Source of the DNA: Erwinia_E haradaeae_B
GTDB lineage: Bacteria; Pseudomonadota; Gammaproteobacteria; Enterobacterales; Enterobacteriaceae
Direction of reading: 5' to 3'
Length of the DNA stretch: 64,000 nt
Assembly: GCF_900698985.1 (NCBI RefSeq)
Contig: NZ_LR217730.1
Span: forward strand, 310,001 to 374,000
Shown here: in pieces, positions 56,323 to 64,000 of the stretch
How positions within the stretch are numbered: the stretch's first letter is position 1
Layout of the letters: each line of letters begins with the position of its first letter
The notes under the pieces: model-generated
What the model was told of the DNA's origin: nothing
Databases searched by the model: none
What the model saw: the letters and a program-made list of their open reading frames with translations, nothing else
Translations under genes and position numbers: made by a program

Positions 56323-59300
56323 CTAAAATTCAAATTGATAGAGCACATCAATAGCTTGATCAAGACCATATATCGCCTCTAAATATAGCTTTGGCATCAG
56401 TTGATAGCGGAGGGTGAGCGTCTCTAGGGTATCAAAGATACCAAAACCATATTTTATTTGTAGACTAGGTAGGATATAGGCGCTAACTTGTACTTTCTGT
56501 TTATCACCTGCTCCTATAGTGGCCATAGAAAGATTTTTGACTCTAACAATTTTACCAATCTTATTAATAATACTCTCACTGCGTGCAAGGCCTAAGCTTA
56601 TTAGTGTCGACGTTAATGCATAACCATCATCACTAGCAGAAGTTAATTTTTGACCCCGAAGAAGATAGGATAAAGCTGATTCTTGTGTTTGTTCTGGATC
56701 AGAAAACACTTCAAATTTAGGGTCATTTGCTAAGCCAGTAATTCTTACCCCAGCCACTACATCATCTGTAGTCGATTCTGGATTACGAATTGCTTCAATA
56801 TTTAGATATGGTTGATCGAGTAATCCAGAAAATTGTAGTTCTCCTTTACGTATAGTAAGATCCTGCGCATAGGCATGGAAGCGACCAGCTAATATTTTCA
56901 TTTGCCCATATAAGCCCAGGCCGTGTTTATCTTGTGTGATTTTTAAATTACCGCGTAGTTTTCCTTGTAGGCCGAATGCCTTTAGAATAACGTCATTACC
57001 GACATGAAGAGTAAGATGACTACTGATAGGTATTGTCATAGATCGTGGTGCTATAGGTTTTAGATCTGAATCCAGAAGAGTTTCATCAGAAGAAACTTTG
57101 CTGATAGTTAATGGGGTTGTTTGTAATAAGAATCGTGCCCATGGTATATATATATCTCCTATCAGAGTCAATGATTTTGGCGTGGCTTCAAATATTAGAT
57201 CTGGTATGATATCTATCTTTAGTATAGGAGGTATTGTATATCGTATCCTGTCTCCTGTTACTGAGATACGTGTATACCAATTATTTAGTTGACGCCAATC
57301 AGTCATTCCATGAAAAACGATTGTTCCTTGTTTAGTTTTAATGACTCCTACGAGATTTGAGCTAACACCGTTAAATAATATATCTACTTTTGCAGTGGTG
57401 AGTTTCATAGGAACGAGGGTACTATCAAAACTAGCATTACTTAATAACATATTGCCGAATATCTGCGGTTTTTTTAAGCTACCTCCAAGGCGTAAATGTG
57501 TATTTACTATTCCAGAAACTTTTTCGCCTGGCATCAAAATTGCATTGAGGAGCCCTATAGAAAGAGAGTCGATATTAAGATCTCCGATTAACATACGTTG
57601 TCCATTAAGATCAGAAACCTGGATGCTACCATATAATACGCCATTATGAAGAATACTAGTTCGCCATTGAAACTGTATGCAATTATTTTTAAATGCTAAA
57701 TATAGTTGAAAACTATCGAATATTATGGGTATGTTGTGCCCAGTAATATTATGATTAATTGCAATATTATTGCCTACTACAGATAGAGTTCCGTCGAAAA
57801 GTGAGGTGTGACGATTGAATATGATGTGCGCATATCCAGTATTTAGTGTTCCTGACAATTGAGTTGTAACTGGCATAAACATATTAAACATAGCTAGATT
57901 TATATGATTTAAAGAAATTTTAAGATGACCAAATGTATCAGGTTTGATTGTTTTTGGTGTGAATGTTTCTATTTCTGGATTTTTTAAGTTAACAGGCCCC
58001 ATATAGAACATTTGTTTCTCGTAAAAATAATCAAGAGTAATGTTATTGCTTGAGCGCCATTGCCCTGAAGCGTTTGAAAAGTAGATATTAGGACATGTAC
58101 CACTCCATCGGCCTACTATTGGATCAAGAGATCCCTGAATAGTAATGTGACTTACGGTTCGATTTCCTTGTAGCTTAATTTTGAGTATGTGTTTTTTGAC
58201 AGTGCCCATAGCATGTAAATTCAAAAAGTTTATTAGCATTTTTTTTTGTTTAAGTTTTTCTGCGTATAGGTTGATTTTACTCTGTATTCTATTATTAGTA
58301 ATAATAGATCCGTTTAGTTGTATGTGAGCGATTCGCATTTCATGCCATTTTAAGTGATTAGCGTTGAGATTCATTAAAAGACGCAGCTCTGTAAGATCAC
58401 CTTGAACGTGAATATTCCCATTTACACTGCCGGATAACTCTGGAATAAAATTTTCTAAATGTTTAGCATGAATACTTATATATAAATTGACCTGTTTATT
58501 AAAAATACCTTTAATGGTGATGCTATTACTACCTAAATTTAATTTAACAATTGGAATGTAGCACTGACCTGAATTGTAAACAGATAAGGAACCATGGATC
58601 TTTAATGGGTTATGCAATAGATTGCCTCTTACTTGAAACCACATCCCTAAATCTTTTGTTTGCCATATTTTATTTTTAAATATTTGGTTTTTTTTAGTAT
58701 ATAGACTATCGTAGGTAATTAGTTCTTTTTTGAGAGGATACGTTTTAACAGGATTCTTATTTTTATGAGTTATATCAAAAAACCTGAGCTCTCCACACCA
58801 GTTAAGTAATTTTTTCCAGGTAATTTTTCCCTTAAATTCGGTTATATTTTTTAACGACTTTAACTGAAGTGTCTTAATAATTAGTTTATCTGAATGACCT
58901 TCACCATTGGCAATGAGCATGAGAGATGGTATATATTGTCCGGCAAAATTTGCCCTCAAGGATACAGCATAGTTACTTAGATCACCTCTAAAGATAAAAT
59001 GAATATTATTAGCTTGGAACGGTATTGCTCCATAAAGTGGCCAGAATAATTTAGAACTTTGTAATTGTATATATATTGGCTTTCCTGAAGAAGCTAATTG
59101 GGTATTGAGACTTACCAGTGCTTGTATTGATCCAGATAATTTACATTTTAATTTTAAATGACCATATAAGTCGCCATTAAGATTTGCTTCTATTTTTTCA
59201 GGTTGTAGTTCACCTAAATGAACGATACTATGTAATATAAAGTTTAGCGGCCATGTTCCATGGAATGTTATATAACCGTGAGATTGTACCATCCCTCCTG

Positions 59301-60135
59301 GAAAGTTCACTACTAGATTTTTTAGATATAACTTTTGATTCTTAATGGTAGCTTTAATTAAAATTTTATAAATAGAGATATCATTATCCCCTATAAAATG
59401 TAAATTTTCACAAAAAAGCGTCATTAACGTTATATGAATTGGAAAATGAAATATTGGTAGATCTTGAATTAGTGTCTTTTTCTGTAGCATTTTAATTATT
59501 TTTTCTATATCAATATAGGATGAGTATATAGGTTTTTTGTCTATATTATACGTTGATCCTTGTATGTTTAGTTTTTTGGTTGTAGTTTTAGGTAGTATAA
59601 TTGTGAGTCCCTGCATATGAGAGGATGTTAATGTGAGCTCACGTGGTTGCCATTTAGCGCCACCGATAAAAGATGCGAGATATATTTTAGTTTTTTTTAT
59701 TTTTATATTTATTTTATAAAGAGCTAATTTTTTGAGTATTACGGGATAATAGAAAATATGATATTTATCATTTTTTTGTTCTATTAAATGAGCGATTTGT
59801 GATGATTGCCAATTATTATTAATAAATACATTAACTTTTTTTAGCATTAATTCATCTACATAGAGCTTTCTATGCATTAAACACTTATAACTTAGTTTAA
59901 AGTGAACTTTGTTTATATTTATTTTAATACCTGGTGTATTATAAAGGACTCCTGTTAAGATACCATTATGTAGAGTCCCATGGATCGTTTTAATATGGAG
60001 AGCAGAGATAGATTTTGTTGCTGTATGTAATACTAGCTTCATGCCAGTCGTAGTACTTACTAAAAACATAATAAAACATAATATCAATGTACTTAAGATA
60101 AAGAGAAAAGCCAGACCCTTTTTAAACCATCTCAT
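56323..60135 (-). CDS. tamB: Translocation and assembly module subunit TamB
   Basis: Very long AsmA-like bridge protein anchored in the inner membrane and reaching TamA in the outer membrane; implicated in phospholipid transfer to the outer membrane and in barrel-protein assembly. It has 1,270 residues (E. coli 1,259). The N-terminal signal anchor is GLAFLFILSTLILCFIMFLV, followed by a long beta-rich groove region. The conserved C-terminal DUF490 domain carries GRFHAYAQDLTIRKGELQFSG, PYLNIEAIRNPE and SYLLRGQ, ending QFEF. Its ATG overlaps the tamA stop (ATGA). Middle regions are K/N/I-rich, as expected under AT bias. Confidence 0.96.
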   Translation of the reverse strand: MRWFKKGLAFLFILSTLILCFIMFLVSTTTGMKLVLHTATKSISALHIKTIHGTLHNGILTGVLYNTPGIKININKVHFKLSYKCLMHRKLYVDELMLKKVNVFINNNWQSSQIAHLIEQKNDKYHIFYYPVILKKLALYKINIKIKKTKIYLASFIGGAKWQPRELTLTSSHMQGLTIILPKTTTKKLNIQGSTYNIDKKPIYSSYIDIEKIIKMLQKKTLIQDLPIFHFPIHITLMTLFCENLHFIGDNDISIYKILIKATIKNQKLYLKNLVVNFPGGMVQSHGYITFHGTWPLNFILHSIVHLGELQPEKIEANLNGDLYGHLKLKCKLSGSIQALVSLNTQLASSGKPIYIQLQSSKLFWPLYGAIPFQANNIHFIFRGDLSNYAVSLRANFAGQYIPSLMLIANGEGHSDKLIIKTLQLKSLKNITEFKGKITWKKLLNWCGELRFFDITHKNKNPVKTYPLKKELITYDSLYTKKNQIFKNKIWQTKDLGMWFQVRGNLLHNPLKIHGSLSVYNSGQCYIPIVKLNLGSNSITIKGIFNKQVNLYISIHAKHLENFIPELSGSVNGNIHVQGDLTELRLLMNLNANHLKWHEMRIAHIQLNGSIITNNRIQSKINLYAEKLKQKKMLINFLNLHAMGTVKKHILKIKLQGNRTVSHITIQGSLDPIVGRWSGTCPNIYFSNASGQWRSSNNITLDYFYEKQMFYMGPVNLKNPEIETFTPKTIKPDTFGHLKISLNHINLAMFNMFMPVTTQLSGTLNTGYAHIIFNRHTSLFDGTLSVVGNNIAINHNITGHNIPIIFDSFQLYLAFKNNCIQFQWRTSILHNGVLYGSIQVSDLNGQRMLIGDLNIDSLSIGLLNAILMPGEKVSGIVNTHLRLGGSLKKPQIFGNMLLSNASFDSTLVPMKLTTAKVDILFNGVSSNLVGVIKTKQGTIVFHGMTDWRQLNNWYTRISVTGDRIRYTIPPILKIDIIPDLIFEATPKSLTLIGDIYIPWARFLLQTTPLTISKVSSDETLLDSDLKPIAPRSMTIPISSHLTLHVGNDVILKAFGLQGKLRGNLKITQDKHGLGLYGQMKILAGRFHAYAQDLTIRKGELQFSGLLDQPYLNIEAIRNPESTTDDVVAGVRITGLANDPKFEVFSDPEQTQESALSYLLRGQKLTSASDDGYALTSTLISLGLARSESIINKIGKIVRVKNLSMATIGAGDKQKVQVSAYILPSLQIKYGFGIFDTLETLTLRYQLMPKLYLEAIYGLDQAIDVLYQFEF

Positions 60136-61883
60136 AGTTCCGGTCCAAGGCCAATATACAATTGTATATTATGTGTATGTTTGTTACCTATTGGGCGCGC
60201 AACATCGAGTTTTAGCGGACCTAGAAGAGATTGCCAGCGTATTCCAAAACCAATACCAGTATTGATAAAATTTTTTTGAAGATCCTGAAGAACCGAACCT
60301 GAGTCAATAAATATTGCTCCCCACCACTTCCCAGTCATATGATATTGATATTCTATTGATCCTATTGCTAACTTTGAGGCGCCGGTCAGTTTTCCTTGAT
60401 TATCATGTGGAGATAGTCCTTTATATTTATAACCTCGTACACTGTGATCACCACCAGCAAAAAAACGTAGATTTGGTGGAATTTTTGAGAAGTTTTTAGT
60501 ATTAATCCAGCCTAGATTGATGCGCTCAATAAGTCGAGATCTTTCTTGTATAGTCTGAACCCATACATTTTTTGCTTGTATTACGATAAAATCGATATAT
60601 GACCCCCATAGGGAATTTGATATATCAATAGAATAATGCTGAGAATTACCCGAAGTTGGCATCATGAGTGAACCATAAGAATGGGTTTGGTCAAGAGTAA
60701 TTCCTGGATAAATTAACATCGTAGTATTAGTATTGCTACCTTGAGTAAAATGGTCTAGTATCCAATGTATGTGAGCGGCCCACTTCCAGCTGTTGGATCG
60801 TTCCCAATATTGTGATACAGAGAGAGTGGAAGAATCGGACTTAGTGTCATTTAAGTGAGTACGTTTCACGCCACCTTGTAACAGGTAATACCGCTCCAGT
60901 GGGTTTTCTAAAAGTGGTATTTTATATGTCCACTCGATGTTTTTCTCAGGCGCTGAGATTTTCATCATAGTATGAAAGCTATGCCCTCGGTTATTAACGC
61001 AGCTTTTTTTCCATCGTGCTTTCAGATGTGGTCCAATATCCGTTGAAGATCCAAAACCAGTTTCAATAGTATTATGAGCACGTGTTGTAACAATTCCTTT
61101 GAGTTGTACTCTTTTATCTATGTTTTTTTTATCAAAACTTGGAATAATAGTTACTGAATTAAACCAGCCAGTTTCTGATAAACGCCGCGTTAGTTCTGCT
61201 ATATTACTAGCAGAATAGACATCGCCTGTGTGAAATGGCACCATATTTTGTAAATATGCTTCACGGATATCTGTACCTACAAAATGAACTGCGCCAAAAC
61301 AATAACGTTCTCCACTATCGTAGTCGATATCCCAGAATGCTATATGACGAGAGACGGCCACTTGTAATTGGTTTTTGAGATAAGCGGCATCAAAGTAACC
61401 TTTGCGTAATGCTATTTTGTCTAAAGAATTTTTAAAATTTTCGTATTTTCTGTGATTAAGGATGCTACCTTTTAGAGGCTTTTCTTTTGAAATTATTGCA
61501 AAATAATCTTCATCTCTGCATGCACCCCCCCTTAATATCACTTTGGCTTGAGAAATTGTAATTGGTTTGCCTGGTATGATTTTTACGATAAGTAAGGGCT
61601 TGTTATTGGGTCTATGAGGTTGCATAAGATGAAAAGTAATCTGTGGTTCATAATATCCTAATGCTTTAAGGGCCTCTCTAGCCATTGCGTTAATATGAGA
61701 GCGACAGCGGATATCTGTAAAAATTTCTTGATTAGTGAGTGCAGATAAATGTGCTTGCACATTAGTTTTCAAATCTTGCGGTAACCCGATAATTTTTAAA
61801 TTAGCCTGACCTGCCTTAGCGATAGCAGAGTAGACACTAATAATAAATAAAGCCGATAGAAGATAGATATAAATTTTCGGCAA
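60132..61883 (-). CDS. tamA: Translocation and assembly module subunit TamA
   Basis: Omp85-family outer membrane protein, partner of TamB. It has 583 residues (E. coli 577). A signal peptide (about 1-24) precedes three POTRA domains (about 25-265) and a 16-strand barrel. The loop-6 motif VRGYKYKGLSP and the C-terminal strand IQLYIGLGPEL match E. coli. A GGAG stretch (AAAAAGGAGTTC) lies upstream. Together with bamA, two Omp85 machines are retained. In E. coli msrA and ytfL lie on the other side; msrA is not seen and ytfL is a distant pseudogene. Confidence 0.96.
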   Translation of the reverse strand: MPKIYIYLLSALFIISVYSAIAKAGQANLKIIGLPQDLKTNVQAHLSALTNQEIFTDIRCRSHINAMAREALKALGYYEPQITFHLMQPHRPNNKPLLIVKIIPGKPITISQAKVILRGGACRDEDYFAIISKEKPLKGSILNHRKYENFKNSLDKIALRKGYFDAAYLKNQLQVAVSRHIAFWDIDYDSGERYCFGAVHFVGTDIREAYLQNMVPFHTGDVYSASNIAELTRRLSETGWFNSVTIIPSFDKKNIDKRVQLKGIVTTRAHNTIETGFGSSTDIGPHLKARWKKSCVNNRGHSFHTMMKISAPEKNIEWTYKIPLLENPLERYYLLQGGVKRTHLNDTKSDSSTLSVSQYWERSNSWKWAAHIHWILDHFTQGSNTNTTMLIYPGITLDQTHSYGSLMMPTSGNSQHYSIDISNSLWGSYIDFIVIQAKNVWVQTIQERSRLIERINLGWINTKNFSKIPPNLRFFAGGDHSVRGYKYKGLSPHDNQGKLTGASKLAIGSIEYQYHMTGKWWGAIFIDSGSVLQDLQKNFINTGIGFGIRWQSLLGPLKLDVARPIGNKHTHNIQLYIGLGPEL

Positions 61884-64000
61884 AAGAACTCCTTTTTATG
61901 ATTATTATCTATAATGTGATTACTGTGTAATGCTATATAATGGTATATAATCTCTTATAGTTATATTTACTAAGTTTTCTTTGTTTAATAGTTTTGACTA
62001 TGTATAATAGTTAAGATATAAAAATATACTCAATGATATAGTACAGTGCTATTCTGAAAGGAATATATTATAAAAATATCTCTCAATAGCATAATTACGT
62101 ACACAATGTTGAGCCTCATAATTTTTATGTTTTTATGAGAATAATACATAATAATTCATGATTTTAATGGTTTTTTGTAAAACACTATCCTTTATATATC
62201 TAGTGGTTTCTATTTTTTATCTTAGTCACATATATTACTATTCATGTATAAATAATATTTTTATTATGGCTATAATTATAAAAAGTTATGGTTCTTCTTA
62301 AGCTTCTTTTAGTATATTACATCTATTTAGTTAATATTTTTATCTTATATATCATGCATTAAATAATAATATTGCATTTTTGTTTATGCTTTAATTGATG
62401 TGAGTAAAATCTAGTTCTTTATATAGGTCAAGGTTTAGTGGATTTTGATATAATCTTCTTGCGTTACTATGTAGTAATATCTATCTAGTAATAACTTTTT
62501 GTGAAATCGTATGCAAAGAAAATTAATATCTGTAGATAAAAGTTATTACATAAAAAATAATTTTTATATCCGTTATACTAATAAAATTATTGTATTAAAG
62601 ATCATGAACAACGTTAAGAATATTGTATGTTTTTTATTTTGATATTTTTTTCGTTCATTCTATATTGAGAGAAATACTCGTATGGTTGATAGTAGAAATC
62701 AGTTATTTGTGTTTTTTAAAATCCTTGCGTTATGGAATATATTTGCATAAGAATAATTGAATTAATTAAGTTTTTTTTAAATCGTAATATATTTTTCTAT
62801 ATGAAAAAAATAGAAGATCAATTAGGGTCACTATTTATACAATACACATCTGCACTACACGCAGAGCTCTTGTGTAGATTATCGTCTACACGAAGATTGT
62901 ACTATTAGTAAATAGGATTTTTAGTATTCAAGGAGGATATATTACTAATTATATTAAGATTATATTTTTTATAAAAATTATTATATTTTAAATTTTTACT
63001 TTTTAATTAACAGATATAAAATCTGAGATAATATATTTAAATTGTAAAATAAGAAAATAGTCATTATAAACTTTTATATTAATAATGAAAATTATTGAAT
63101 AACTTAAAATTAACAGTGAGTTAAAGTATCTTGTAGAGAAGTACTATTCTCATGATAATGTGATCTTTTATAGTAGTTATAGAGAGCAATATAGTATGAG
63201 TTTTTAATAACAAAGCTCTGAAACTATATCTATTACTTTTCTGTTCATCTCCTTTAATATAATAAATAAGTGCACGCTAAATGTTAATTTATAATATAAT
63301 ATTCAATTAGATGAAGATTTATTGCCATTCTCTTGTTTTGTAATATACAAAACAATATAAAATCAGGTGAAGCTACCTCAATAATGAAATAGTTATTAGT
63401 AAGTAATCGCATAATATTTATACTGAACATATATGATTATAGAAGGCTATGCTTTATTATTTTTGAAGATTATTGGTATGTTTATGATACATCCTTATAT
63501 TATGAAGAATGATTTCGATGTTAGAAAAATTTATCAGATTTTACAATTCACACTATAAATTTAGAGAATTTTTAACTACGCATGAAGATGTTCTGGTGTA
63601 AATATATAATTTAAGAATGTTTCTTGGAGATATTAAGGTTTATTTGGGACAATATTTTTATATTGTATAGGTATTTTTATTGATAATTGCAAGGCGAGTG
63701 TATTGCATTAAATTGTAACTATTTATTTTCTAAATCACCAGCATATTGATTTTATCGAATATGTCATAGAATGCAAAATATGAGAAGAGCTAGCTAACTA
63801 TTAGTACTGTAATATAAATTCATGTTTTTAGTATACTTTTTTGATAGATAACATCACACGGAGTCTTATAATGAATAATTTATATTATAATATAAAAATA
63901 TTCATTATATTAGTTGATTGGATAGTAAGTGTTAAAGTGTCGAATGAAATTAAAAGATAACTCCTTTCATGATTATGGTGCTAAAAAAAAACTATTTGTT
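61884..64000. other. 2.1-kb terminal region without convincing genes
   Basis: Mostly low-complexity A/T. It holds a less A/T-rich patch at 62801-62908 with a 35-codon ATG frame and a 9-bp hairpin, and a perfect-looking Shine-Dalgarno (AAGGAGGA, about 62930-62937) with no start codon at usable distance, possibly the last trace of a lost gene. Confidence 0.5.
62801..62908 (+). other. 35-codon small frame of unusual composition
   Basis: ATG at 62801 opens a 35-residue frame beginning MKKIEDQLGSLF and continuing IQYTSALHAELLCRLSSTRR, ending TAG. The residue mix looks more protein-like than the K/N/I-rich chance frames around it, but there is no ribosome binding site and I do not recognise it. 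A hairpin TTGTGTAGA/TCTACACGA (62870-62878 with 62885-62893, 9 bp with one wobble) lies inside. It may be a gene fragment, a small RNA, or chance. Confidence 0.15.

Noticed and set aside
1..64000. CRISPR arrays, insertion sequences, prophage genes, rRNA operon, toxin-antitoxin pairs
   Set aside because: Looked for and not seen; no regularly spaced repeats, transposase motifs or phage genes.

Overview
This window looks like part of the chromosome of a gammaproteobacterial (Enterobacterales-type) endosymbiont whose genome is being eroded. Almost every intact protein aligns along its length with an E. coli counterpart, usually within a few residues of the same size, and several E. coli gene orders survive. 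The DNA is very AT-rich, only about 60-65% of the window is coding, and there are long gaps without genes, one clear multi-lesion pseudogene and several traces of lost genes. No IS element, prophage, CRISPR array or rRNA operon was seen. Identifications come from recalled family sequences and motifs; no database search was run.

Left part (about 0.35-21.8 kb, all + strand, fairly dense). This is the E. coli cluster rpsB-tsf-pyrH-frr-dxr-uppS-cdsA-(rseP)-bamA-skp-lpxD-fabZ-lpxA-lpxB-(rnhB)-dnaE-accA, followed by tldD. It covers translation, isoprenoid and undecaprenyl lipid synthesis, phospholipid and lipid A synthesis, outer-membrane protein assembly and replication. rseP and rnhB are absent, and the gaps they leave are close to the length of the missing genes, which suggests decay in place.

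Middle part (about 22-34.3 kb, sparse). It holds ugd, rsmH, a shortened ftsL, a recognisable 5' remnant of ftsI, mfd, an isolated tRNA-Ser(GGA) and dapD. The division and cell-wall cluster breaks off after ftsL.

Right part (about 35-62 kb). It holds murA and ibaG, the complete mlaFEDCB lipid-transport operon, a ytfL pseudogene, the gshB-yqgE-ruvX trio, htpX, grxB, fldA, infA, hemE and the overlapping tamA-tamB pair. The last 2.1 kb carries no convincing gene.

The retained genes are weighted towards the outer envelope: Lpx enzymes, BamA and Skp, TamA/TamB, Mla, HtpX, CdsA, UppS and MurA. The cell therefore probably keeps a true lipid A-containing outer membrane and some peptidoglycan synthesis, while septation (FtsL/FtsI) and envelope-stress proteolysis (RseP) are being lost. 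The most unusual details are a 12-bp perfect inverted repeat inside ugd exactly where a conserved motif is altered, two mutually exclusive hairpins just upstream of mfd, the ftsL/ftsI break, and an unexplained 1.2-kb spacer inside the otherwise compact mla-ibaG-murA block.
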